Assembly (NCBI RefSeq): GCF_002865645.1
Contig: NW_020194684.1
Coordinates: forward strand, 5,805,952 to 5,869,951
Direction: 5' to 3'
From: Hyaloscypha bicolor E
Taxonomy: Eukaryota; Ascomycota; Leotiomycetes; Helotiales; Hyaloscyphaceae
DNA length: 64,000 nt
Below the pieces are notes generated by a model. That model worked only from the letters and a program-made list of their open reading frames with translations, ran no database searches and was not told where the DNA came from. Position numbers and translations under genes: made by a program. The stretch's first letter is position 1, and each line of letters begins with the position of its first letter. Positions 22,846-33,280 of this stretch are shown piece after piece.

Positions 22846-24261
22846 ATGGTGTTCTCCACAAACAACATCGTTCAAGAGTATCGACCACTGGCTCAACATG
22901 GAGAGTCTCACAACGCCGCCCTTCTTGCTAAGGTCAACCGCGAGATTCAAGAGAATGGCATCGTTAGACCGAAAGGATACCAGGTCTCGTGGCACTCGAA
23001 TCCTGAGATCGAGAAGCATCACTTTGGCCATGCGCATCCAATGAAGCCCTGGCGCCTCACTTTGGCCAAGGGTCTCATCATGTCTTATGGGATGCATGCT
23101 GCAATGGATACGTATGTCTCACGACTAGCAACAAGGGAGGAGCTGGAAGACTTTCACAGCGAAGATTACCTAGATTACCTGAAGACTGCAAAGGTGGCAA
23201 TGCCGGATGATGAGACACCGAAAGATTACAATCTTGGAGGTTCGGATTGCCCGATCTTTGAAGGTCTCTTCAACTACTGCTCCATGTACGCCGGTGCTTC
23301 CATCGACGCTGCTCGCAAACTTTGCAATAATGAATCCGACATCGCTATCAACTGGTCGGGAGGACTGCATCACGCCAAGAAAGCTGAAGCATCGGGTTTC
23401 TGTTATGTCAATGACATCGTGCTTGCTATACTACAGCTCCTACGAAAACATCCGAGAGTCTTGTATATAGACATCGATGTTCACCACGGGGATGGAGTCG
23501 AAGAAGCCTTCTGGTCGACAGATCGAGTCATGACTTTGTCCATGCACAAATATGATGGTCTGAACTTCTTCCCCGGCACCGGAGACCTGGACCGAACTGG
23601 ACCGGACAATGAAGGCAACCCAGGAGCTCACCATGCGATCAATGTCCCACTCTCAGACGGAATCGATGATGACCAATACGTTTGGCTGTTCAAAACCATT
23701 GTCGGAAAGTGTGTTGAGAAATTCCAACCGACGGCAATTGTCCTTCAATGTGGGGCTGATTCACTTGCTGGAGATCGCCTTGGTCGCTTCAATGTACAAG
23801 TCCAAGGTCATGGGGCTTGTGTTGCTTTCTGCAAGTCCCTCAACATACCTCTGTTGCTTGTTGGCGGAGGAGGATACACACCTCGAAACGTGGCACGAGC
23901 ATGGGCACATGAAACTAGCATTGCGATCGGATGCGATGCAACACTCGATCCTATCATCCCGGAGCATACACCCTACAGAGAGCACTTCAGACACAACACC
24001 TTGTTCCCCACTCTGGAACAGATTCTTGGCGAACCACGCGTGAACAGGAATACCAAGAAGAAAGTCGAGGACATTGTTTCCACCATCACAGAGCAACTGA
24101 GATTTGTCAACAGTGCGCCAAGTGTTCAAAGTCAGGTTATTCCTCCCGACCTTACTGGACTTAAGGATGAAGTCGAAGATATGTTGAGGGAGGAGAGAGA
24201 GCAGCAGGAAGAAGCCAGGCGACCAAAAGAACAGGGGTTGGGTGTACCAATGGAATACTGA
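22846..24261 (+). CDS. HOS2: Class I histone deacetylase, Hos2 type (Set3 complex)
   Basis: A single 471-codon frame. It has the complete arginase-fold deacetylase domain: catalytic tandem histidines H175/H176 in GGLHHAKK, zinc ligands D211 and H213 in DIDVHHGDG and D305 in CGADSL, and the transition-state tyrosine Y344 in GGGGYTPRN. The stretch DCPIFEGLFNYCSMYAG fits Hos2/HosA rather than Rpd3, which normally has DCPVFDGL with a different continuation. Hos2 removes acetyl groups from histones H3 and H4 in the Set3 complex and is unusual in acting on transcribed genes. The tail is acidic and Glu/Gln/Arg rich and probably flexible. No introns are needed. The C-terminal neighbour (DUF3605 gene) is convergent. 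Confidence 0.93.
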   Translation: MVFSTNNIVQEYRPLAQHGESHNAALLAKVNREIQENGIVRPKGYQVSWHSNPEIEKHHFGHAHPMKPWRLTLAKGLIMSYGMHAAMDTYVSRLATREELEDFHSEDYLDYLKTAKVAMPDDETPKDYNLGGSDCPIFEGLFNYCSMYAGASIDAARKLCNNESDIAINWSGGLHHAKKAEASGFCYVNDIVLAILQLLRKHPRVLYIDIDVHHGDGVEEAFWSTDRVMTLSMHKYDGLNFFPGTGDLDRTGPDNEGNPGAHHAINVPLSDGIDDDQYVWLFKTIVGKCVEKFQPTAIVLQCGADSLAGDRLGRFNVQVQGHGACVAFCKSLNIPLLLVGGGGYTPRNVARAWAHETSIAIGCDATLDPIIPEHTPYREHFRHNTLFPTLEQILGEPRVNRNTKKKVEDIVSTITEQLRFVNSAPSVQSQVIPPDLTGLKDEVEDMLREEREQQEEARRPKEQGLGVPMEY

Positions 24262-24685
24262 ATGATGTTCTTCAGACCAGCTAGGCGTAAGGAGGTTGGT
24301 TGTCTCGAGTCTTGGACATTCGGCGTTTAGATAGCACAGAAAAGATGGATGGATATGTGCGAATGTGCCGAAATGTACCAATATTCCGGATATTCCAATC
24401 AATCAATGATGACTTGTACAAATTGTTTCTTTCTGTAGCAACCCTCCTCATCTCTTTGTCCAAGCGTGATGCTGTTTGATTGTATACGATGTTTGAAATG
24501 CAAGAAAGCCGCTCCAGTCTTCCATTCCCTTCTATGGTAGAATCTAAACAAGTGTGGCTTCGAAGGCGTTGAGCTGATGGGTATCTATTCTAATCTCAGG
24601 GATTGCAATGGGGCCCTTTGAACCTCTAAACACTTCTAATAAACACCTCCACTGCACATATCTTGTTCTCCTCTCCTTTCTCGCT
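24262..24685. other. Convergent 3' spacer between HOS2 and DUF3605 genes
   Basis: No gene-like frame. The region presumably holds both 3' UTRs. No strong hairpin or RNA gene was seen. Confidence 0.45.
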
Positions 24686-25403
24686 TCAAACCTTCCTGCT
24701 CAAGGGAATATCGCCATTGGTAATCTCCTCAATGAAGACAGGGTCTGCATTATATAGCATGACATGAAAGTGCTCCACAGCATGAACAGACTTCAACGAC
24801 TTCCAGTTCTTGAACCAGATGACCTGTGGACCGTCTTAGCAATTAAGATCAGCCAATTGATCACGTGATACTCACATTCTCCTTTCCAACCTTCCTGCCA
24901 AACGTCTCATCAACAAAGTCATCAATCTCTCTCCTAGCCTTCTCCGTCAAATCATCCGTCAATGGATCATCCTCCAACTCAAACTTCGTCCAGATAACCA
25001 GGTGCACGATCCTCTCGTCAATCCCATATGGCCAATCATTGTACAGAATCTTGATATCGCTCTCCTTCTCAAAGGGCAGCCCTTCAGCTCGAATCGGCTC
25101 CTTCCATCTCAGTCTCTCCGACAATACGAATTCCATCACACTGCCATATTCCTTCTTCAACTTCCAGTTATACGCCAAGTATCGTCGAAGATCTGAAGGA
25201 ACGCGTTGGAAGGCATCGATTCGATTCTCGGCGATGATCTTCCGGACTTCGGGCCAAGTAATCGTACAGTACAAGGCGTCAGGAGTGCTGATTATAGAGA
25301 GGTCTTTCGGATTGAGATTGGCTAGGAAGGGAGGACAAGGAGTTTCTCGTTGGGAGGCAGGGACGTTGATTTGCCAGTAAGGCAAGGGCATCGTGCTGCC
25401 CAT
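24686..25403 (-). CDS. DUF3605 family protein (N-acetylglucosamine-induced protein 1-like)
   Basis: Exons 25403-24876 and 24823-24686 join in phase 0 across a 52-base intron (GTGAGT donor, GCTAAG branch site, CACAG acceptor) to give 221 residues. Family features include the opening [10 protein letters not shown], the pattern [30 protein letters not shown], and the later [19 protein letters not shown]. The second exon supplies the closing strand [20 protein letters not shown], which the family needs, so the single-exon reading ending at 24861 is rejected. Family members are about 170-230 residues, cytosolic by prediction, and named after a yeast gene induced by N-acetylglucosamine. No reaction is known to me. 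Confidence 0.85.
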
Positions 25404-26540
25404 TGCTGAGAAACTGTGGAGACCAGTTTCGAGCTGTCGGGTGGAGGATGTGGCGTTCTATTATGAACCTAGAAATCTAGTTGTCGGGAGATGCATGTTG
25501 ATTGGCTGAAAGCAAACACCGAGCTGGGCCGTTGCTAACCGAATGTGGAAAAGGGCTTTTCACAATAAAGTTCCCCTCAGATATGTCGAGTGACGAGAGA
25601 CATCGATGCCAGGTTGAGCCTTGAGCCTTTTGGAAACATCACTTCACAGTTTCTCTTGTAGAATCCAATTAACTTTTTGAGGCGGCCCATGCTGATACCT
25701 CCTCCACTACTGTAATCTACTCGCGTCTCCTATCCGCTCTCTGACCTTCAGCCGCTCAGCGCCTAGACTCTCTCCTCCCCCTGAATGTTCCACAGGCTGT
25801 TGCCAGTAACGCCGCCCCACCGCAATCTCCGTTCTGAAGAAACTTTCGGTCCCCCACTACTCCCCCATCACCAACCAACATTACTGCCTCCAGCAAACAA
25901 GCTCTGCTCCCTGGCCTCCGATCGAGCCCCAATCTCGGCATATACTGCAGCGACAGGCACTGCCTTGCTCTTTCTCCTAGAAAACGTGGATAATTCCCTC
26001 CCTGATCGGCTAGAATAGCTCCACTAAGAGGATCCATATCGCAAAACTCCCACTCAGATCTTTCTACCCGGCTATGACTTCTGATCCCAGCAACACAAGG
26101 CAGAGTTTTTAAACAGCAGTTGTTTATATATGCGAAGCGTCCCCATTATTAATTTCTGCAAGTGTTTCCAGTGATGCATGTGTGTTCATGAATTGTTTGC
26201 TGTTTCCCTCCCACTCGTGTTGTCTGGTGAAGTGTGTGACTTGCAGTCTCCTAGTTGGGACCAGTCGTTCTTACCTTCTTTAATTGGTCTCCTTGCACTT
26301 CACTCATTTGTGCAAGAAATTCCAACAACGGTCTTTACATTCACTCCTGCAGGACCAGAGGTCACAGCCTTGCCTGGGCGGTTATCGGAGGGCATCAGCG
26401 GTCGATAAGGGGGACTTCCTAACTTCGGCATCCAGAGTGAATCGGAAGGCTGGATGAACGATACTTCGGAGAGATCGGTCGCTCCTCGACACCTCCACTT
26501 CTCAACATCTCACCACCACAATCCTCGATAGACCGACAAG
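25404..26540. other. Divergent spacer, promoters of DUF3605 and small membrane protein genes
   Basis: About 1.1 kb with only short frames on both strands (for example 25756-26037). Pyrimidine-rich tracts at 25690-25800 and 26460-26520 look like promoter or leader sequence. No RNA gene was found. Confidence 0.4.
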
Positions 26541-27129
26541 ATGGGGAGACCAAGAGCTCATCGCCCGCATGTCAAGCGGCCTTCGCCTCTGCAGCAAGTC
26601 CACAGCACGAGACCTCTCTCGCAAGCTCCTGAGCCCGAGGCTGCTCCCCCGGCGGTTGGGTTGGTCAGAGATCCGCACTTGTAGGTTTATTTCCCTTAGC
26701 ACGAGTCCCTTTCAGAAGTAGTCTCGAACCCATTCCTCGCACATCAGGGTGGAGTGCTCATGAGATATTATGTCAACCCCCGAGATTTTTCGAGCATGAT
26801 TTGGCCTGCGCTGACCGTGAAATCCACTAGCTGGAAGAGATTCTCGACTGCAGTACACATGTCAGAAGTTACCGGGGATGTGGAGCAAGGCTTGCAGAAG
26901 AGCGAAAAGACCAGCGTTGGTACGAAGTATGTCTAAGCCTGAATTCTACAAGCTGGAAAGCCGAAGGAGAGGTACTGACAAGGATGGTAGGGACGAATGG
27001 CTTGCACAACAGCACAGAGAGAAGAGACACTGTCGGGTTTTATGTGCGAGCATCACAAGCGTTGTCGTTCTGCTCGTCATCGCGGCAGCAATTGTGGGAT
27101 GGTACTTCACGAAGGTCAGGAAGATATGA
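26541..27129 (+). CDS. Small single-pass membrane protein of unknown function
   Basis: A three-exon model gives 119 residues: 26541-26680, 26854-26926 and 26983-27129, with introns GTAGGT...CTGCAG and GTATGT...ACAAG, both frame-keeping. The N-terminus is basic and Pro-rich (MGRPRAHRPHVKRPSP). The middle is charged (RLAEERKDQRWYE, then DGRDEWLAQQHREKRH). The C-terminus is a clean membrane helix, ITSVVVLLVIAAAIVGWYF, followed by a short basic tail, so the protein could be tail-anchored with its N-terminus in the cytosol. Only the last exon is certain as coding; the first intron is weak (173 bases, donor GTAGGT) and other splicing is possible. No family recognised. Confidence 0.5.
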
Positions 27130-28595
27130 GAGACACCACGGTGGACGAAAGCACGATAACGAAGGATGGAGTAATGACCGCCTGGACGAGTGCCATCGAA
27201 TCAACAAACCTGGCAAGTTAGGAGCAAGAACCTATGTGTAGACTCTTTACCGGCGAAGAAATCGCTGAGGAAATATTCTCCAACCTTTGGGGGAAAACCC
27301 AAAATGTGTATTGATGATCAGAATCCCATCCAAAAACAATACAAAAACAAATCACTCAAATGAAAACCAAACACCTTTCATGTTACATCGAGAATGTGGT
27401 GTTTAGATTCGATTCGGTGGTGCTGAACGCCGCACCCGTTTATACCTAACGCTTGTCAATATATTTCAGCCCCGGAAGCTTCACAAGCCGAGCAGCTGCG
27501 ACTTGCAACAAACCCGACCGTTTAATTGCATCTCACGCCATGTTTTCGATACGAATGGCTGGAAGAATTCAGTTGCGCCTCTCGGATGGGTAAGGAACCT
27601 TGTGAGGGAGGAAAGTGCTGCCGCTTCACATGTGGTGCCAAGCTAGTAGAAAACCGGTAGAGAACCATCCTGCTCTGTGTTTTCCTTTTTGCGCATCTTT
27701 TTCCTTCTCCATAGAATTTTAATGTTATCAGATCCAAAGGATTCAAGATAGTTAATATTTCCACCGGCTCCGTCCGGACCAGCTATGCATCAACCTAAAT
27801 ATCTATCTCCAACCACTTTCAAAGATTCCCTCACACATCCCTACAATATTAAACTCAAACATAAACGGCATCCGGATTGTAAGAATCAAACGGCCCTCTA
27901 AAACTCAAAACAATTTACCAGCCGCCGTCCCTGCCCCCGGAACGAAACACATCCGAACCCCTCGCCTCGTCTCCCCTTTCCCTTCTCACCCCGCCACCTC
28001 ACGTGACACCCCTCCTTTTCCTCAAAAATCCAAACCCAGCATGTGAAGCCGACGCCACCTTTCGGATGGGAAATCCAAGGCCAATCAAATCCATTTCAAA
28101 AGGAGACAAGGTGCGGCGTCACTGGTGCTGGGCTTGAGAGGCGGAAAGTGTTGCCGAAAGCAGGGTTGACAGTTTGTAGGGTGGGATAATTCTTGAACCG
28201 GAATCTGCAATACCCGTATGCAGTAGACATGCAACAAAGATTTGAGACCACGAATCAAGAGGAGGAGAGGCGCTGATGAACTTGGCATTATTTTTAGATT
28301 GATTTATCCACGCTCGCTGTGAACAACAAAGGCGGTGTTAATTTTCAATGTCTTTGGTTCAACGTGGACTTTGGAGAGTTCGAGGGAGACGATTCCTGGT
28401 TGTTCCAGAACCTCAGGGGAAACCAGAGGAAGTAGCTAGATCGGGGGAGCTTTCGTATAGTAATATCTGAAGTAGTCTAACTTGACTTGGGACATTGAAA
28501 GTTAGTGCAAATCACATGAGGGACATGACTTGTGTGGCAGCGCAGAACACTCTTCCTTTCTATAAAAACATTCTTTTGGTAATAAAAAAACAAAT
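27130..28595. other. Intergenic spacer
   Basis: About 1.5 kb without a supported gene. A pyrimidine-rich stretch with a CACGTG box (about 27940-28040) looks promoter-like, but no gene-like frame follows it; the next plus-strand ATG (28056) opens only about 23 codons. The rest is AT-leaning with scattered short frames. Confidence 0.4.
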
Positions 28596-29237
28596 TTACG
28601 GCTTCAAAGTCATGCCGGGGAATTTCTTCACCGGCGGAGCGCCCTCATCCTCGTCCTCATCCTCATCCTTCTCCCGTCCCCGCTTCACCCCACCCGGCTT
28701 GCAGCCCTCCTCTTCCTCTCCAAATCCCACTCCAGCCAGCACCCGCGCCCGGTATCTCGCCTGCTATATGGCCGTCAGCATACCCCTTTACTAGAATATG
28801 CCATCTGGCTCTAGTACAAGCTCGGATGGAGCTTGTAAATAATCTCCCAGGTATCAGGATGTTCCGAAAAGGGCAGCACAATCGAAAATTCGTACCTCCT
28901 CGTCGCCTTCCTCCTCCGGCCCCAGACCGGCCAAAGCCTTCTCCTGCAAATACCAGTTAGCTTCTTGTTATATCTCGGAATGTCCCGACTTGGCCAGGGA
29001 CATTACGTACCCTCGCCTTTTCAAAGGCATTCTTTCTCTCGTTTCTTCTCTGCGTCTTCGACTTCTTCTTCTTCTTCTTCTTCGGCTTCTCCTCCTTCTC
29101 CTCCTTCTCCTCCTTCATCTCCTCGGGCGTCTCCTTCGGCTTCTCCTCTTCTATTATGCGTATCATGCTTAGTAAATATTCCATGCACAATTCGAACAAA
29201 AATGAGGAATAAACATACGGGATTGGTTGGTACCCAT
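28596..29237 (-). CDS. Small Lys/Glu-rich hypothetical protein, multi-exon
   Basis: Minimal model on the minus strand: 29237-29219, 29150-29011, 28943-28896 and 28763-28596, all GT-AG with matching phases, giving about 124 residues. The product starts MGTNQSQEEKPKETPEE, has a run of seven lysines within an alternating Glu/Lys block, then NERKNAFEKAREKALAGLG, ends in an acidic DEDEDEDE stretch and closes with KKFPGMTLKP. It looks like a nuclear or nucleolar disordered protein, but no family is recognised. Further in-frame upstream exons are likely (29398-29377, 22 bases, and 29562-29538, 25 bases, plus extension of the first exon to 29252), so the N-terminus may lie further upstream. The last acceptor is a TAGCAG pair that can add or drop one Gln. 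Confidence 0.55.
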
Positions 29238-30041
29238 GTTTGTGGTTTGTGTCTGGCATCCCATAAATAGTTAGTTATTTGCTGTCTGAAATCCTATTCC
29301 TGTCATATTCTCTGCACCTCTCTGGGAAGAAAGTGGCATATGAATCGTGCAGCTCAGGCAGGGTAGAGGAACGTACGGAGTTGGGGTTGGTATTGGTTCT
29401 GTATATCCATCTCAAGTTAGCGAGAGCTTCGCAGACGACAACAGCACGACGGGAAGAGCAAGAGCTCTCATCTGGGCCCCCCAAGAGACAGGATAATAGT
29501 AGGAGTGTGTGTTGGGAAAGACGACGAAATTACATACCGCGTTTGCTTGGGATGATATGCAGCTTCAAGGGCAACAAGTTAGCACTTTCATCCGAAGATT
29601 CTACTAACTGCTGACTCTCAATTGCATCCACAGCTGTGCAGAAGATGCAAGACGCAAAGTTTGGGGAGTAGGTACTTACAGCTCTTAGTTGCTAAAGAGG
29701 AGAAAGAGATCGGGAGCGCGAAGCATTATATCTCGTCTCGTTTAGCGTATTTTCGCCTCAGCCTTACCCACGTCACAGCATCAATATTCACTCTCAGCAG
29801 CAAGCATATGAACTACAATTGGGCAATGAAGAACTGTCTATACATGTGTATTATCCAAATAATATATACAGCCTTGGCATGAAACTCAACGACCAAGAAG
29901 CTGAGAGGCACTGTTTTCGTCCGTGATATTAAAACACGATGATGGAATTCGAACTTCAGCAGAAACCCGCTTTCGCGCTTGTAAGACAAAAAACGCCACG
30001 AGGACACCGGGATGGAGTCGCGGAAGGAATCTCAGGTGGCA
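29238..30041. other. Upstream region of the Lys/Glu-rich gene
   Basis: Contains the two probable tiny upstream exons described above (29377-29398 and 29538-29562, minus strand), each bounded by good donor and branch-site sequences. No independent gene. The true transcription start was not found. Confidence 0.4.
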
Positions 30042-30518
30042 TTACTGGTGATGTGCAGGTAAGATGGTTGATAATGGTGGAAGTTTTAAGAAATACAGAA
30101 AACGCGGTCGAGAGATCGGTCCATAAGCGAGCAATATGAATGGCGAGTCTGTAAAGATGAACGGTGAAGTGATATTCTTAGCTCCAAAACTTGCGAGTGA
30201 AGGTGAAAAGTGACGCTGGTGAGCGCCCTTGGGAGGACGTCCGCGTCGTGCAGGAGCTAAGCTAGTTGAGTTCCTGGTTGATCGTCCCCGACGTCTTGGA
30301 GCTGGAAGGGCAGAAAGTGTCTTTTCGTAATCGTTCACTAGCTCCTTTGCGTTTCCCAAGAGTTCAATTGGGAACCATTCATTGTGAGCCGAGGAGTATC
30401 CCTTGTACTTCGCGAGATATTCGATACATCTACCTACAGGGGTTGAGATTAAACCCCCAATGCGGATAGTGAACTCAGACAGAAAATAGCAGTAACCAAG
30501 GACTGCCGCGTGATACCG
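30042..30518 (-). pseudogene. Chromodomain plus AT-hook reading frame, probably retroelement-derived
   Basis: A 158-codon minus-strand frame is open from a stop at 30519 to a stop at 30042, with no ATG before the domain. It contains IEYLAKYKGYSSAHNEWFP followed by LLGNAKELVNDYE, the second strand, aromatic core and C-terminal helix of a chromodomain of the type carried by Ty3/gypsy chromovirus integrases. A basic stretch then has two AT-hook-like cores, RRRGRSTR and RRGRPPKG. An intron with acceptor CTGTAG (ending 30435) could attach a short first exon beginning at an ATG near 30557, but the phases do not fit simply. Unlike the transposons beyond 33 kb it shows no RIP damage. It may be a domesticated fragment or a recent remnant; low certainty that it is expressed. 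Confidence 0.45.
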
Positions 30519-32005
30519 TCAGTGAAGGTGAAGTGATTCCATCATCCGAACTCATCGAGCCGGTAACTTAAGCGAAAAGAGCCTCCGCTCAAAAAATCGC
30601 AAAAAAAAAAGAGGCTCTGCAATAATGCAGAAGGTGGGTTCCAAAGATTTTGATTAATAGACAACAACGAAGGGCCTGGAGCGAATCCTAGCTAAACGAT
30701 CGAGGATCATACAGTCTATAATCTGACTCGAGAGTGGTAATCTCTCATGTGAGTCTTCACCACTGTACACAGTAAGCCAACTAGATAGTTAGTAGATAGG
30801 AAATACCTGGCAGAATGAGAAACCCTGAGCCAGATGGCTCGGGCGAAAAAAAAAAACGTTATTTCGCTATATACCAGTCGAAAAATTAAGCGATACCGGC
30901 CGGATTCGGAGGAAACTGACTCCGCATCCCCAGCCTTGTCTACACAAATCTACTCGATGCATCGGACTTATACATCTAGCAGAATTATTCTTCAATCGAG
31001 TTTCGGACTATACTGAAGTGGAATGTTTGGACAATATTAGATGAAAAATGCTAGGAAACCAAACTTATCGTCTCAATTCCCGACCCATTAGGATGGAATG
31101 AGAGTGGTTGAACATCAATGCAAATGCTAATCTCCCAGCAGCAGCACCGCATCAATGCCCCATTCGAGCTGGACCATTCAAGATGGGCTTCCAATTCTCT
31201 GAGTATCGCAATTGTCCCCGATCCAAGAGTGTTATTATACGAGGACTCTGGCGCGCGATCGATGATCCATTCCAGCAAGCCCATTCATCAAGCCACATCT
31301 CTGTATACTTGACTCAAGGCAACCAAAACAAAAATTGACTTGAACACTCAAGAATCAAAAGTCTCTTCATCAAAAAGCATAGCAAACAACTCCTTTCATC
31401 GGCCTCATTCGTCGCTTCCTTCCTCTCTCCTCGAGACTCAATGTTCTCACGCGAGCCCACTTGGGCGCCATGGTCCCTCAAAAAGGATTGGAAATAAGAA
31501 TCCAATATTCATGGGCAACAACTATGCTGATCTCTGGGCTGTTGGAAATGGGATGAGGAGAGGAAAAGATTTTTGAGATCCAGTGAGGTTGAAATTCCAC
31601 GGGTGCTTAGTCATCCCCCGTTCCAGCTTTCCGCTCATGGCGACCCACCACAAGGAAGGAGCATCACAAACTGGGACTTGCTACCTTGGCTGCTATTGCA
31701 CTAATCTATCTGATTCCCGATGTTTGCCCGTTATCTTGAGTTGTTCTTTCTTGAGATTATTGAGTTACTACAATACTAATATTTGTACAGGAGCAGCAGG
31801 AATGTAGATTTTCATTCCCCAATGAAAGATTACCTTGTCAAAGAAGGGAGGAATGTACTTCTATGATGAGCTGTGTAAGTTGGATTATTTCCTATTCTAA
31901 TTTATTCAACTTCATCTTCAACTAGCACTTTCAATTCCTAACTGAGCACTCACACTCTTCCTCCCTAAATCGCGATTCGCAACCCCCTTCAACCCTCTCC
32001 TCGAT
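30519..32005. other. Spacer approaching the AT-rich block
   Basis: No supported gene. Two adenine runs (about 30600 and 30847) and several short unconvincing frames (for example 30834-31016 and 31108-31338 plus). Composition is drifting towards AT. Confidence 0.35.
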
Positions 32006-32281
32006 ATGCCTCTCCAACCCCTTTTCCTCTTCTTTCCACTCTTCTTGGCCGTCCTCGCATCCCACACACTCCAACCACATAAATTCCCCACCTTCCCACC
32101 TGCCCAAGTCTCCGCCCTCTCAGGACGTATGATGGCGAAGCCAGGCCGGATATCCCAGCTGCAACTCGCATTGAACAACGAAGTCTGTGTTTGTGAGAAG
32201 GGGTTGAGATGCTGTGGGAGCTTCTGTGAGTGCGACTTGGAGTGCGGAGGGGAGGTGGGGGAGTGGGAGTGCTTGCTGTGA
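32006..32281 (+). CDS. Candidate small secreted cysteine-rich protein (91 aa)
   Basis: A 91-codon frame begins with a classic signal peptide pattern (PLQPLFLFFPLFLAVLASH, cleavage expected near residue 19-21). Its last third has eight cysteines within 29 residues (61, 63, 69, 70, 74, 76, 80, 89). Small size, secretion signal and even cysteine number are the usual hallmarks of fungal effector-like or antimicrobial-like secreted proteins, and such genes often lie beside AT-rich transposon blocks, as here (1 kb from the boundary). Against it: the antisense strand is also open, the sequence is repetitive GAGG/GTGG in the cysteine part, and a GTGAGT donor inside the cysteine region could change the end. 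No family recognised. Confidence 0.35.
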   Translation: MPLQPLFLFFPLFLAVLASHTLQPHKFPTFPPAQVSALSGRMMAKPGRISQLQLALNNEVCVCEKGLRCCGSFCECDLECGGEVGEWECLL

Positions 32282-33280
32282 TAGAGGAGCGAGAAAGCTT
32301 ATCGGAGGCGAAGGGAAAGGGGACCTGGAAACAGAACACGGAAAGAGGAGAAGGGAACTATCTAGGGTCGGTGGCATTGCAGCCTAGTGCACTTGGCGCA
32401 TTAGCGAAGATGTGATGTACCATGATTGTGAGGTCCGAAGGACGAAAAACTTATTCAGAATGCGAGTACACCAAGAACAAGTATCTTGTGTCTGTTCGTC
32501 GCAGATATCTTTCTGTCGCCGAAATCCCAGATCGATTGCTTCTTTCGGCAGACCATCCTTCTCTGCCTCAATCATCATCAATGGGAATGCTGTTTGGAGC
32601 GACAGCAACAGCAGGCGCCGCCGGTTTCTTCGCCTGTAGCAGTCTGCCTGTCAATCCGTACAGTACACAGGAAGATGGAGCTATACCAACTGAATGCAGA
32701 TCTGTTGGGTGACGTGTGGGGGTGGTGACGCCACCAGGGAAGGAACCGGCTAGCCAGTTAGTCAGCCGAAGCCATTTAGGGCTTCGAGCTTAGATAGAAA
32801 GAGAGATGTCTTTTGCCTCCGTTTGCTTCTTCTTATATCTGGTAGTAATGCGAGAATAAATTGTATCCAATAATTTAACAAGATCCAAGGACCTTCCTAC
32901 TCCAATTTTCCGCACTACCAACTGCTTCTGCTATACGTATATTTTCGTTAAGGCCGCCATCCAGCCGGAGTTATCGGTTAAACCCCACCATACTTCACTT
33001 CTCTCCGACTATATACTTCTTCTCCCATCGAAAACCCTCCGATCCGCTTGAATATATACCCTCTGCCGACACTTGCCTTCGGTTACTAGCCCCTTTATAC
33101 CAAAGAAGCAGGGAAAGAACAGATCCAGAGGACTAGACAGGCGGTTTATTAAGAAACAAGCCAAGAAAACCAAATCCATTAACGTCCGTCCCTGCGTCCC
33201 GAGACGCACCCTGTCACGAGACGAATCTATAGTTTTGCAATTACAAATTTTTTCTTAGTAAGTCTATAAAGTTGTCATTA
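32282..33280. other. Spacer up to the first transposon end
   Basis: No supported gene. A 96-codon frame at 32422-32712 overlaps two other open frames and has no recognisable feature. AT content rises from about 32,780; the sequence becomes poor in CpA from about 33,200. Confidence 0.35.

Noticed and set aside
23761..24402. Minus-strand 213-codon frame
   Set aside because: Antisense to HOS2 catalytic-domain coding sequence.
24865..25380. Plus-strand 171-codon frame
   Set aside because: Antisense to the DUF3605 gene.
20793..25403. A biosynthetic or defence-like gene cluster
   Set aside because: Neighbouring genes have unrelated housekeeping roles and mixed strands; no backbone enzyme or toxin-like gene is present.
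28495..28794. Plus-strand Ser-rich frame
   Set aside because: Antisense to the acidic last exon of the Lys/Glu-rich gene.
31989..32377. Two minus-strand frames opposite the secreted-protein candidate
   Set aside because: Repetitive composition without features; kept only as a caution against the plus-strand call.
32422..32712. Plus-strand 96-codon frame
   Set aside because: Three frames are open at once here and none has features.
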